From: Mycobacterium sp. ACS4054
GTDB lineage: Bacteria > Actinomycetota > Actinomycetes > Mycobacteriales > Mycobacteriaceae
DNA: 64,000 bases
Assembly (NCBI RefSeq): GCF_001667275.1
Contig: NZ_LZHV01000012.1
Location: forward strand, 1-64,000
Direction: 5' to 3'
Shown: positions 53,947 through 63,240 of the stretch, piece by piece
Layout: each line of letters opens with the position of its first letter
Position numbering within the stretch: the stretch's first letter is position 1
Notes under the pieces: generated by a model
The model's database searches: none
The model's input: the letters and a program-made list of their open reading frames with translations, nothing else
What the model was told of the DNA's origin: nothing
Made by a program: the position numbers and the translations under genes

Positions 53947-54612
53947 ATGGAGCTGTATGACGTCATGCGAACGACTTTCGCGGCGCGCGAATTCACCGAC
54001 GACCCGGTGCCCGACGAGGTCCTGGGCCGCATCTTCGACAACGCGCGCTTCGCCCCCAGCGGCGGCAACCGGCAGGGCGCCCACGTCACCGTGGTGCGCG
54101 ACGCGGACGCCCGTCGCCGGCTCGCCGAGCTGGGCAAGGGTGCGGCCCGCCGCTACTTCGCGCAGCTGCAGGCGGGCGAAAACCCCTGGAACTCAGTGCG
54201 TCCCAGCGAGGTGCCGCAGCAGGTCATCGATCAGACGGACATTCCGGACACGTTCGTCGCGCCGATCGCCAATGCGCCCGTCGTCCTTGTGGTTTCGGTC
54301 GACCTGACCGTCGTCGCCGCCATCGATCAAGATCTGGATCGGGTCGGCCTGGCCGGCGGTGCATCGGTGTACCCGCTCATCTGGAACATCTTGCTGGCCG
54401 CCCGCAACGAGGGGTACGGCGGCACCATCACGACGATGGCCATCGCGGCCGAGGAGCAAGTCCGTGAATTGCTCGGCATCCCGGATCAGCACGCGGTCGT
54501 CGCGGTCGTGCCGCTCGGCAAACCCGTGCGGCAGCTTAGGAAGCTGCGCCGCCGCCCGGTCGCGGAGTTCGTCACCCACGACCGCTTCGACGGTCCGGCA
54601 TTCGAGGGCTAG
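53947..54612 (+). CDS. Nitroreductase-family FMN oxidoreductase
   Basis: A 221-residue nitroreductase-fold protein. FMN-binding segments: RTTFAAREFTDDPVPDEVL, FDNARFAPSGGNRQGAHVTVV (Ser/Gly/Asn-rich loop), and LLAARNEGYGGTITTMAIAAE at the phosphate site. VVAVVPLGKPV is the usual C-terminal strand. Likely NAD(P)H-dependent; substrate unknown. It is the last gene of the cstA-Hsp70-like unit and ends 15 bases before the convergent cNMP-binding gene. Confidence 0.88.
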   Translation: MELYDVMRTTFAAREFTDDPVPDEVLGRIFDNARFAPSGGNRQGAHVTVVRDADARRRLAELGKGAARRYFAQLQAGENPWNSVRPSEVPQQVIDQTDIPDTFVAPIANAPVVLVVSVDLTVVAAIDQDLDRVGLAGGASVYPLIWNILLAARNEGYGGTITTMAIAAEEQVRELLGIPDQHAVVAVVPLGKPVRQLRKLRRRPVAEFVTHDRFDGPAFEG

Positions 54613-54627
54613 CGGGCCGGTCCGACG

Positions 54628-55092
54628 TTATGCGATGACATCGGCATAGATGTCCAGGAGCCGGAACCTTGCCGCGTCGAGATACTCTCCGAGAATCGCG
54701 ATCACCCGCTTCTGCAGCTCGTATCCCAGTTCGTGGTCCTCTTCGCACTTGCCGCGCAGGCAGTTGCCGTCGAAACCGATGGCGCGTGTCGTTTCAACGG
54801 CGCGGGCGTCGAACCGCGAGTTGTACGGCGGCACCAACCACGACCAGCCAAGGATGTCTCCGGCTTCGAGCGTCTGAACCGTCAAACCGCCCCGGCCCGG
54901 GACCGGGGTTTCGAGCGCGATCCTGCCGGCGCGGATGAGGTAGAAGTGATCGGCGGGATAGCCCTCGCGGAAGATCAACTCGCCCGCGGCGAAGCGCAGG
55001 TTTGCCGCACAGCCAACCGCCCACTGCAAATAGCGCGGGTCCATCCCGCCGAAGAACGGGTGTCTGGACAGAACGCCTTCTAGCGTCCTCAC
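54628..55092 (-). CDS. Cyclic nucleotide-binding-domain protein without DNA-binding domain
   Basis: A 154-residue protein made only of a CRP-type cNMP domain: FAAGELIFREGYPADHFYLIRAGRIALET is the first part of the jelly roll (two adjoining segments), then LEAGDILGWSWLVPPYNSRFDARAVE where a phosphate-binding cassette should be. The usual cassette FGE.AL....RAATV is replaced by LGWSWLVPPYNSRFDARA, so cAMP binding is doubtful. There is no helix-turn-helix. GTG start at 55092. Function unknown; similar sensor-only proteins sit near metabolic genes in mycobacteria. Confidence 0.82.
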   Translation of the reverse strand: MRTLEGVLSRHPFFGGMDPRYLQWAVGCAANLRFAAGELIFREGYPADHFYLIRAGRIALETPVPGRGGLTVQTLEAGDILGWSWLVPPYNSRFDARAVETTRAIGFDGNCLRGKCEEDHELGYELQKRVIAILGEYLDAARFRLLDIYADVIA

Positions 55093-55283
55093 TGCCTGTT
55101 TCCTTCACCGGAGCCAATCAGCTGCTTGAGAAGGACGATAGTTGCCTGTCGGACGCCTGACCACCCCCGTACGATGTTTTCGTGATCCCCCGCGATTTCC
55201 CGACGAGGGATGGAGCCGACGCGCCATAGTCTGACAACACATTTCACGGTGCTGGTGCCGTCCCGGCGAGAGGAACTACGCCC

Positions 55284-56114
55284 ATGGCCACGTGGCTCAT
55301 CACCGGCTGCTCGACCGGACTCGGTCGCGCGCTGGCCCAAGCGGTCATCGGCTCCGGGCACAACGCGGTGGTCACCGCCCGCGACGCCGCGAAGGTCGCC
55401 GATCTCGTGGACGCGGCCCCGGACCGGGCGCTGGCTCTCACCCTTGACGTCACCGACCCGGCGCACGTCGCCTCGGCCGTGCGGCAGGCCGACGACCGGT
55501 TCGGCGGCGTCGACGTGCTCGTCAACAACGCGGGCTACGGCTACCGCGCCGCGATCGAGGAGGGTGACGACGCAGAGGTGCGCACCCTGTTCGACACGCA
55601 CTTCTTCGGCTCCGTCGCGATGATCAAGGCCGTCCTGCCCGGCATGCGGGCGCGCCGCAGCGGCGCGATCGTCAACATCTCCTCGATCGGCGCGACGGTG
55701 AACCCGGTGGGGTCCGGCTACTACGCGGCGGCCAAGTCCGCGATCGAGGGCATGAGCGGCACCTTGCGCGGTGAGCTTGCGCCGCTGGGCATTTCGGTGA
55801 CCACCGTCGAGCCCGGCGCGTTCCGCACCGATTTCGCCGGCCGCTCGCTCATCCAGTCGGCCACCGTCATCGACGACTACGCCGACACCGCCGGCAAGCG
55901 CCGCAAGGAAAACGACACGATGCACGGCAACCAGGCCGGCGACCCCGCCAAGGCCGCCGCCGCGATCATCGCGGCCGTCGAATCCGCCGAGCCCCCCGGC
56001 TTTTTGCTGCTCGGCCCCGACGCGCTGGCCCTCTATCGCCACGTCGCGGACACGCGGGCGATCGAGATCGCGAACTCAGAAGAGCTGACCAGCGGCACTA
56101 ACTTCGGGCCGTGA
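55284..56114 (+). CDS. Short-chain dehydrogenase/reductase
   Basis: Classical SDR, 276 residues. LITGCSTGLGRALA is the cofactor loop, TARD after strand 2 (Arg for NADP), NNAGYGYRAAIEEGDD, catalytic Ser in VNISSIGAT and YYAAAKSAIEG. The GCSTGLGRALA and SGYYAAAKSA forms are those of SDRs often called oxidoreductase YusZ/retinol-type. The 190-base gap before it holds no convincing operator. Substrate unknown. Confidence 0.87.
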   Translation: MATWLITGCSTGLGRALAQAVIGSGHNAVVTARDAAKVADLVDAAPDRALALTLDVTDPAHVASAVRQADDRFGGVDVLVNNAGYGYRAAIEEGDDAEVRTLFDTHFFGSVAMIKAVLPGMRARRSGAIVNISSIGATVNPVGSGYYAAAKSAIEGMSGTLRGELAPLGISVTTVEPGAFRTDFAGRSLIQSATVIDDYADTAGKRRKENDTMHGNQAGDPAKAAAAIIAAVESAEPPGFLLLGPDALALYRHVADTRAIEIANSEELTSGTNFGP

Positions 56115-56230
56115 CGGGCCGGCAGTCAACCCGTTGAGGGCCTTTCAGCCCTACTTTGCCTCGAGGCGGCCGGCTTAGCATCGGCTCATTCTGCAGGCCC
56201 TTACTGTCCCTAACCAGCCGGAACGCCATC

Positions 56231-58846
56231 ATGACCACTACGCAAACCCCGCCCGCCCCCTCCCTCGAAACACCCGCGCTTGCCGACGAGCGCAGACAAG
56301 AAGTCGACGCGATCGTCGACACGGCGGCGCAGGCGGCCCGAGAATTCCGCAAGCTCGACCAGCAGCAGGTCGACGCGATCGTCGAGGCGATGGTGCGCGC
56401 CGGGGTGCGTGCGGCCGGGGAACTGGCGAGTGTCGCGATCGAAGAGACGGGTTTCGGCGTCTTCGAGGACAAGGTCGTCAAGAACTACGTGGCCACCGAG
56501 TTCCTGCACGACTACCTGCGCGGCAAGAAATCGGTCGGAGTCATCGACGAGGACGTCGAAAACAACATCACCCATGTGGCCGAGCCGATTGGCGTGGTAC
56601 TGGGCATCACCCCGGTGACCAACCCGACGTCGACGGTGCTGTTCAAGGCCATCGTGGCCGCCAAGACTCGCAACGCGATCCTGTTCCGGCCGTCACCGTA
56701 CGCGGTCCGGTGCTGCGAACGCAGCCTCGAAATCCTCCGCACGGCGGCCGAGGCGGCCGGGATGCCCCGCGGGGCGCTGCAGGTCATTCCGGATGCCGCG
56801 CACGAGGTGACGCACTACCTGTTCAAGCATCCGAAGATCGATTTCATCTGGGTGACGGGCGGGCCGAAGATCGTCGCGCTGGCGAATTCGGCCGGCAAGC
56901 CGGGCCTGTCCGTGGGTCCGGGCAACGCGCCGATCTACGTTCACAAGACGGCGGACCTGAAGGGTGCGGTCGTCGACATCTTGATTTCGAAAACCTTTGA
57001 CTCATCGGTCATTTGCCCCGCAGAGCAAACTTGCATCATCGACGACGAGGTGTACGACGAAGCGATGGCCGAGTTCGAGCGGATGGGCGCCCGCGTGCTC
57101 ACCCCCGCCGAGGCCACCGCGGTGGCGCAGTTCGCGTTTGGCTGTGGCGACAAGATCTCGCATGAGGCGGTCGGCCAGAAGGCGTCGGAGCTGGCCGCCC
57201 GAGCCGGTTTCAGCGTGTCGCCGGCCGTGAAGGTGCTGCTGGCCGAGCTCCCCGGCGACCTGGGTGAGCTCGCATCGCATCCCCTGTTGCAGGAGAAGCT
57301 GATGCCGGTGCTGGGGGTGGTGCGCGCGAGCAGTGTCCAGCACGCCATCGACGTGGCCGTTCTGGTCACCGAGCACGGAGGCCTGGGTCACACGTCGGCG
57401 GTGTACGCCAACGATGACGACGTCATCGAGGCATACGGGCTGGCGGTCCGCACGGGGCGCATCCTGGTCAACGCGCCAACCGCGGTCGGAGCCCTCGGCG
57501 GTGTCTACAACAATCTGACGCCCACGTTCTCGTTGGGTTGCGGCACGTGGGGCGGGTCGAGCACGACGGAAAACGTCAACTATCGCCAACTGCTGAACAT
57601 CAAGACAGTCTCGCGGCGCCGCACCCCGCCCCAATGGTTCCGGGTGCCGTCCAATACCTACTTCAACGAAGGCGCGCTGGACAACTTGCGCGAACTCGAC
57701 TGCGACACCGTCGTGGTGATCACCGACGCAGTGACCGAAGAGCGCGGCGTGGTGGACCAGTTACGCGGCAAGTTGCGCGCCCAGCACGTGCAGGTGTTCA
57801 GCGAGGTGACACCCGAGCCCGACGAGGCGACCATCCGGCGCGGTGTCGCGCTGCTGCAACGCGTCCAACCCGATCTGCTGCTCGCCGTCGGCGGCGGCTC
57901 GGTTCTGGACGCCGGCAAGGCGATCCGGTTGTTCTACGAACACCCGGAGAAAAGCGTCGACGAGTTGACGATGCCGTTCCTCGACCCGCGCAAGCGGGTG
58001 GCCGACTACCCGGTCGACCGGCACGGTGTCCAATTGGTCGCGGTCCCAACGACATCCGGCACCGGGTCGGAAGTCTCGCCGGCGGCGGTGCTGACGGTGC
58101 GCGGCAAGAAGCAGACGCTCGTCGACTACAGCCTGGTGCCTGACCTCGCGATCGTCGACCCGATTCTCACTTCGTCCATGCCGCAGACGCTGACCGCCGA
58201 CACGGGCATCGACGCGCTGACTCATGCCCTGGAGGCTGCCGTCTCGATCTTCGCGTCGCCATATACGGACGCGTTGTGCGCCCAGGCGGCACGACTGATC
58301 TTCGACGCGTTGCCCAGGGCATACGATGACCCCGACGACCTGTCCGCGCGAACCGACATGTCCAACGCGGCAACCCTTGCCGGGCTTGCCTTTTCGAATG
58401 CATTCGTCGGGACGAATCATGCGCTCGCCCACGCCGTCGGCGCGAGGTTTCAGATCTCGCATGGCAGGGCCAACGGTGTCTTTCTACCGCACGTGCTGCG
58501 TTACAACGCCGGTCTGCCAAGCAAATTCATGCCGGCGCCGGGATACTCCGCCTACGTGGCGCCCGACAAATACGCGCAGCTCGGTCAGTTGATCTTCGGC
58601 GGTCATGAGCCCGCCGAGTGCCGCGCTCGATTGCTTCAGGGGGTAGACGATCTGCTGAGCCGACTGGACATGCCGCGGTCGCTGCGGGAGTGCGGCATCG
58701 AGGAGGAGCAATTCCTGACGGCGCTGCCCGCGCTGGCGATGACGGCTTTCGAGGACCTCAGTAACCGCACAAATCCGCGGATGCCGCTGGTCAGCGAGAT
58801 CACCGCGTTGCTTCGGACGGGGTTCTACGGCGACGCCGACGCGTGA
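56231..58846 (+). CDS. adhE: Bifunctional acetaldehyde-CoA/alcohol dehydrogenase (AdhE-type)
   Basis: An 871-residue fusion. The N-terminal half (about 1-440) is a CoA-acylating aldehyde dehydrogenase: VATEFLHDYLRGKKSVG, PVTNPTSTVLFKAIVAAKTRNAI, and the catalytic Cys262 in SSVICPAEQ. The C-terminal half is an iron alcohol dehydrogenase: AVGGGSVLDAGKAIRL, PTTSGTGSEVSPAAVLT, and metal ligands in DTGIDALTHALEA and GTNHALAHAVGARFQISHGRANGVFLPHV (two segments). Together they reduce acetyl-CoA to ethanol or run in reverse. ATG 56231 preferred over an upstream GTG. This is a fermentation-type enzyme, unexpected in an aerobe, and is not at this place in M. tuberculosis. Confidence 0.92.
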   Translation: MTTTQTPPAPSLETPALADERRQEVDAIVDTAAQAAREFRKLDQQQVDAIVEAMVRAGVRAAGELASVAIEETGFGVFEDKVVKNYVATEFLHDYLRGKKSVGVIDEDVENNITHVAEPIGVVLGITPVTNPTSTVLFKAIVAAKTRNAILFRPSPYAVRCCERSLEILRTAAEAAGMPRGALQVIPDAAHEVTHYLFKHPKIDFIWVTGGPKIVALANSAGKPGLSVGPGNAPIYVHKTADLKGAVVDILISKTFDSSVICPAEQTCIIDDEVYDEAMAEFERMGARVLTPAEATAVAQFAFGCGDKISHEAVGQKASELAARAGFSVSPAVKVLLAELPGDLGELASHPLLQEKLMPVLGVVRASSVQHAIDVAVLVTEHGGLGHTSAVYANDDDVIEAYGLAVRTGRILVNAPTAVGALGGVYNNLTPTFSLGCGTWGGSSTTENVNYRQLLNIKTVSRRRTPPQWFRVPSNTYFNEGALDNLRELDCDTVVVITDAVTEERGVVDQLRGKLRAQHVQVFSEVTPEPDEATIRRGVALLQRVQPDLLLAVGGGSVLDAGKAIRLFYEHPEKSVDELTMPFLDPRKRVADYPVDRHGVQLVAVPTTSGTGSEVSPAAVLTVRGKKQTLVDYSLVPDLAIVDPILTSSMPQTLTADTGIDALTHALEAAVSIFASPYTDALCAQAARLIFDALPRAYDDPDDLSARTDMSNAATLAGLAFSNAFVGTNHALAHAVGARFQISHGRANGVFLPHVLRYNAGLPSKFMPAPGYSAYVAPDKYAQLGQLIFGGHEPAECRARLLQGVDDLLSRLDMPRSLRECGIEEEQFLTALPALAMTAFEDLSNRTNPRMPLVSEITALLRTGFYGDADA

Positions 58847-58849
58847 GCG

Positions 58850-59806
58850 TCAGCCGCGCAGCTGCGGCAGCACGTCGCGCTCGTACGCCGCGAAGAAGCC
58901 GTCCATGTCGGGACCGATCTGCTGCACGTACACCTCGTCGATGCCGGCGTCGATGTATTCGCGCACCTTCGCGACATGCGTGTCGGGGTCCGGACCGCAG
59001 GTGACGGCTTCGGCGACCTGGTCCGGCGTCACGAGTGACATCAACGCGGCGAAATCCTTGGGCCGCGGCAGGGTCTGCGCGGACTGCCCGGGCAGGGCAT
59101 CGTTGCCCCACAACCGATGCGCCACCTCGAGGGCCTTGTCCGCGTCCTGATCCCAACTGACCTTGGTGCCACCCTGCACGGGCTTGTCGCCGCCGCCGGA
59201 CTCCCTGAAGGTCTTGACGAGGTCGGCTTCGGGCGTCACCAGGACGAAGCCGTCCCCGATGCGCCCGGCCAGCTCGGCGCCCTGCGGCCCGAAGCTAGAC
59301 ACGTAGATGGGGACCGGCTGCTCGGGCCGCGTGTAGATGCGGGCCTCCTGCACCTCGTAATGCTTGCCGTGGTGGCTCACCTCGCCGCCGCGGTGCAGCA
59401 GGCGGATGACGTCGACCGCCTCCTCCAACATCTCCTGGCGCACGCCCACCGACGGCCATGGGTCGCCGAGGATGTGCTCGTTCAGCGCCTCACCGCTGCC
59501 CACCCCGAGCACGAAGCGGCCGCCCAATTGCACGGCGGCGGTGGCGGAGGCCTGGGCGATGATCGCCGGATGGGTCCGGATGGTCGGGCAGGTCACGGCG
59601 GTGCTGACGGGCAACGACGTCACCTCCGACAGGGCGCCGATGACGCCCCACACGAACGGGCTCTGGCCCTGCTCGTCGTTCCAGGGGTGAAAGTGGTCGG
59701 AGATCCACAGCCCGTCGAATCCCGCCGCCTCCGCACGCTTGGCCTGGTCGATGAGTTCCTTCGGGGCGTACTGCTCGCAGGACAGAAAGTATCCGATCTT
59801 GGTCAT
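58850..59806 (-). CDS. F420-dependent LLM-class oxidoreductase (Fgd-like)
   Basis: Luciferase-like TIM-barrel enzyme, 318 residues, of the group related to F420-dependent glucose-6-phosphate dehydrogenase. Landmarks: SDHFHPWNDEQGQSPFVW, TCPTIRTHPAIIAQASATAA, GRFVLGVGSGEALNEHILG and VYVQQIGPD. The GSGEALNEH loop is the F420-phosphate region in Fgd. Substrate unknown; it need not be glucose-6-phosphate. ATG start. It ends three bases from the convergent adhE gene. Confidence 0.9.
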   Translation of the reverse strand: MTKIGYFLSCEQYAPKELIDQAKRAEAAGFDGLWISDHFHPWNDEQGQSPFVWGVIGALSEVTSLPVSTAVTCPTIRTHPAIIAQASATAAVQLGGRFVLGVGSGEALNEHILGDPWPSVGVRQEMLEEAVDVIRLLHRGGEVSHHGKHYEVQEARIYTRPEQPVPIYVSSFGPQGAELAGRIGDGFVLVTPEADLVKTFRESGGGDKPVQGGTKVSWDQDADKALEVAHRLWGNDALPGQSAQTLPRPKDFAALMSLVTPDQVAEAVTCGPDPDTHVAKVREYIDAGIDEVYVQQIGPDMDGFFAAYERDVLPQLRG

Positions 59807-60066
59807 GGCGGCGGGTTACCCGCTGCGGGCCCCGTTATGCGCGTCTTTCGCCGTTGCGCGAGGTGGATTGCGGGCCAACGCTTTTCCGGTCCAGCCGGGA
59901 GCGGAAGCCCCGTTCGCCGGGTGTTGGCCCGGGGCGGTGCGCCCCAGAGGCTGGTGCGGCGAGTGTGACCAGCAGCCCCTGCGCCCGCGCCCGCGGAGAA
60001 TAGCTTCAGCCAACTTGGAGAAGGTGGTTCTCCGCAGCCGAGAGACGCATTACGATACGGTGACCT
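59807..60066. other. Non-coding divergent region between F420 enzyme and thiolase operon
   Basis: About 260 bases with no convincing gene. The only structure noticed is a small perfect inverted repeat GGAGAA-GGTGG-TTCTCC (60017-60033), 34 bases before the thiolase GTG, a possible operator. Confidence 0.5.
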
Positions 60067-61317
60067 GTGAGTTGCCGGAAAGGATGGGAGTCCGTCATCG
60101 ACGCCTGGATTCTCGACGCGGTGCGCACGCCGCGCGGCCGAGGCCGCCCGGACGGCGGCCTGCACGCCGTACACCCGCAGGCGTTATTCGCTCGGTGCCT
60201 CACCGCGCTCGCCGACCGGATCGGCTTCGAGCCGGCCGATGTGGACGACGTGATCGCGGGCAACGGCATCCTGTCCGGTGACCACGGCGACGACATCGCG
60301 CGCCTGTCGGTTCTGCTCGCCGGGTGGCCCGAGACCGTGCCCGGCATGACGCTGAACCGGTTCTGCGGATCGGGCCAGCAAGCCGTCACCGTCGCCGCGT
60401 CGTCGATCGCCGCCGGCAACGAGGACCTGGTGATCGCCGGCGGCGTCGAATCGATGTCGCGGTGGGACGTCACCGCGGGGATACCGACGATCGACGGCCA
60501 AAACCCGGACTTCCGGGCGCGGTATCCGACCGTGCCCCAGGGTATTTCGGCTGACCTGATCGCCACGCTGGAGGGATTCACGCGCGAAACCGTCGACGCC
60601 TACGCCGCGCAGAGCCAGAGCCGCGCGGCCGCGGCGGTCGACGAGGGGCGGTTCGTGCGTTCGCTCGTCGACGTCCCCACCCCCGACGGTCCGGTTGTGC
60701 GCGACGAACATCCGCGCCCCGGCACCACGGCCGAAACGTTGGCGCGCCTCAAGCCCGCCTTCGCCGCGATGGGCGACACCCGCGCCGACGGCGAGCCACG
60801 CACGTTCGACGAGATCTGCCTCGAGCGCTACCCCGGCATCGACCGCATCGATCACGTGCACCACGCGGGAAATTCGTCCGGCGTGGTCGACGGGGCCGCC
60901 GCCGTGCTGGTCGCGTCGTCCAACTGGATGCACGCCCACGGCACCACCCCCCGGGCACAGGTTCGCGCCGCGGCGACGATGGGCAGCGAACCGGTCATCA
61001 TGCTCACCGCGCCGGGGCCGGCCGCGCAGCGCTGCCTCGAGCGGGCCGGAATGGCCGTCAAAGACATCGACCTCTGGGAGATCAACGAAGCCTTCGCCGC
61101 GGTTCCGCTCAAGGCGATGCGCGATCTGGCCATCGACCCCGACGTGGTCAACGTCAACGGCGGTGCCATCGCCCTCGGCCACCCCATCGGCGCCACCGGG
61201 GCGATGCTCATCGGCACGCTGCTGGATGAGCTCGAACGCCGTGATCTGTCAACGGGTCTGGTGACCATGTGCACCGGCGGCGGGATGGGCACGGCGACCA
61301 TCATCGAGCGGGTGTGA
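60067..61317 (+). CDS. Acetyl-CoA acetyltransferase (thiolase)
   Basis: A 416-residue degradative or biosynthetic thiolase. Catalytic Cys100 is in [12 protein letters not shown], the His in [15 protein letters not shown] and the second Cys in [22 protein letters not shown] completes the set. The only in-frame start with reasonable length is GTG 60067, although family members begin about ten residues later ([16 protein letters not shown]). The stop overlaps the next GTG (GTGTGA), so it heads a beta-oxidation-like operon. Confidence 0.92.
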   Translation: MSCRKGWESVIDAWILDAVRTPRGRGRPDGGLHAVHPQALFARCLTALADRIGFEPADVDDVIAGNGILSGDHGDDIARLSVLLAGWPETVPGMTLNRFCGSGQQAVTVAASSIAAGNEDLVIAGGVESMSRWDVTAGIPTIDGQNPDFRARYPTVPQGISADLIATLEGFTRETVDAYAAQSQSRAAAAVDEGRFVRSLVDVPTPDGPVVRDEHPRPGTTAETLARLKPAFAAMGDTRADGEPRTFDEICLERYPGIDRIDHVHHAGNSSGVVDGAAAVLVASSNWMHAHGTTPRAQVRAAATMGSEPVIMLTAPGPAAQRCLERAGMAVKDIDLWEINEAFAAVPLKAMRDLAIDPDVVNVNGGAIALGHPIGATGAMLIGTLLDELERRDLSTGLVTMCTGGGMGTATIIERV

Positions 61318-62096
61318 CCGTGCCGAGCACGCTGGAGCTGCAACGGCCGTGCGACGGGGTGGCCGTGTTGCGCCTGAACCGCCCGAAGCAACTCAACGCC
61401 ATCAACGAGACGCTGCAAGCCGAATTAGGCCACGCCCTGGCCGATTTGGCCACCGACCGCTCCGTGCGCGCGGTCGTGCTGACCGGCGCCGGGCGTGGCT
61501 TCTGCGCGGGGATCGACGTCCGCGACTTCGGCCCCTCCATGCTGGAGGCCAGCGCGCCCGCGCTGGACCGGATGCGGTTCCAGGAGCGGATGGCCGCCCT
61601 GGCGGAAGCCGTTCGGGCGCTGCCGCAGCCGGTGATCGCCGCGGTCAACGGGCCCTGCGTCGGGGCGGGCCTTGCGCTGTGCCTGGCGGCCGACATCCGA
61701 ATCTGTTCGGAGGCCGCGTCTTTCGGTAACGCTGCTATCCTGCTGGGCCTCTCCGGCGCCGAGATGGGCATGAGCTACCACCTTCCGCGCATCGTCGGCA
61801 CCAGCGTGGCCGCCGACTGGATGCTGACCGGCCGCACCGTGTCGGCCGGCGAAGCCGACCGACACGGCCTGGTCAGCGAGGTGATCGAACCGGATCGGTT
61901 GGCGGACCGGGCGGTCGAGCTGGCGGCGCTGATCGCGAGCCATTCCCCGCTGGGTGCACAACTGACCAAGCGCGCCCTGCAGGTCAACACCGACGCCACC
62001 AGCCTGTCGGCGGCCCTGGAGCTGGAGAATCGCAACCAGGTGATCACGCACGCCACCGACGAGGCGGCCGAGCGCCGCAAGAAGTGGTCGTCGTGA
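61314..62096 (+). CDS. Enoyl-CoA hydratase/isomerase family protein
   Basis: Crotonase-fold enzyme, 260 residues. LNRPKQLNAINETL, the first oxyanion loop GAGRGFCAGIDVRDF, and the second PVIAAVNGPCVGAGLALCLAADIRICSE (two parts). The hydratase glutamate position reads within AAILLGLSGAEMGMSYHLPRIVG: one Glu is kept (SGAEMG), the other is not seen, so isomerase or hydrolase activity remains possible. GTG 61314 overlaps the thiolase stop, and the stop overlaps the CoA-transferase GTG, so all three are coupled. Confidence 0.9.
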   Translation: MTVPSTLELQRPCDGVAVLRLNRPKQLNAINETLQAELGHALADLATDRSVRAVVLTGAGRGFCAGIDVRDFGPSMLEASAPALDRMRFQERMAALAEAVRALPQPVIAAVNGPCVGAGLALCLAADIRICSEAASFGNAAILLGLSGAEMGMSYHLPRIVGTSVAADWMLTGRTVSAGEADRHGLVSEVIEPDRLADRAVELAALIASHSPLGAQLTKRALQVNTDATSLSAALELENRNQVITHATDEAAERRKKWSS

Positions 62097-63240
62097 CCGG
62101 GCCGCTGCGCGGCGTGCGGATCGTCATGATGGGCGGTCTGGGTCCCGCCCCGTTCTGCGGAATGTTGTTGGGCGACTTGGGCGCCGACGTCATCCGCATC
62201 GACGGTCTGCCGGGTGTGGACGGTCCGTTGCCCATCGATTACACGGTGCGGCGCAGCCAGCGGTCGCTCGCCGTCGACGTCAAAGATGTGCGGGGCAGGG
62301 AACTCGTCCATCGCCTGGTCGCCGACGCGGACGCCTTCGTCGACGTCTACCGGCCCGGGGTGGCCGAACGCCTGGGCATCGGCCCGGACGAGCTGTGCGA
62401 GCGCAATCCCCGCCTGGTGTATGCCCGCATGACCGGCTACGGGCAGGACGGGCCGCTGGCCAGCCACGCCGGTCACGACATCAACTACATCGCCGTGGCC
62501 GGCGCCCTGCACGGCATCGGCACCGCCGAATCCCCGGTGCCGCCGCTGAATCTGGTTGGCGACTACGGCGGCGGCGGAATGCTCTTGGCCGTCGGCCTGC
62601 TCAGCGCCATCCTCGAGGCCCGCGAGTCCGGCACCGGCCAGGTGCTCGACGTCGCCATGGTCGACGGCGTCGCCACGCTGTTGGCGCCGTATTTCGGGAT
62701 GGTGCCCGCCGGCACCTGGCGCGACCGGCGCCACGCCAATGTGCTCGACGGCGCCGCCCACTTCTACGGCGTGTACGCCACGGCCGACGGCGGCCACTTC
62801 GCCGTCGGCGCGATGGAATCCAAGTTCTACGCGGAGCTGTGCGATCGGCTGGGCGTCGACGTGCCCCACGACGACGACGCGCCCGCGGCGTGGGCCGCGC
62901 ACCGCGCCACACTGGCCGACCGGTTCGCCGAGAAGCCGAGCCGGGAGTGGGAGCGGCTCCTCGACACCCCGGGATGCTGTGCGACGCCGGTCCTTTCGCT
63001 AGCCGAGGCGCCGCGGCATCCGCATCTCGCCGCGCGAAAGACGTTCATCGAGGTCGACGGCATCACCCAGCCCGCGCCAGCGCCGCGGTTCTCCCGGACC
63101 CGGCCGCAGACCCCCACTTCGCCTCGCTTCCCGGTGATCACACCGACGCGCTGCTGCGCGAACTGGGGATGGACACCCCAAACATCACCGAGCTCGTCGA
63201 AGCGGGCGTCGTGGCCCAAAGCAACCGAGAGGGGCGCTAG
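62093..63240 (+). pseudogene. CaiB/BaiF-family (class III) CoA-transferase with a frameshift near the 3' end
   Basis: Class III CoA-transferase moving CoA between carboxylic acids. The first 335 or so residues are normal: DLGADVIRID, RSLAVDVKD, MTGYGQDGPL, and the catalytic Asp129 in SHAGHDINYIAVAGAL. Near 63095-63130 the frame changes: reading straight on gives a low-complexity Arg/Ser/Thr/Pro tail to 63286 that overlaps the next gene by 46 bases, while the -1 frame gives a normal end (LPGDHTDALLRELGMDT) and a stop at 63238-63240, directly before the next ATG. One base therefore seems missing around TCGC/TTCC. Mutation or sequencing error cannot be told apart. The GTG start overlaps the hydratase stop. 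Confidence 0.8.
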
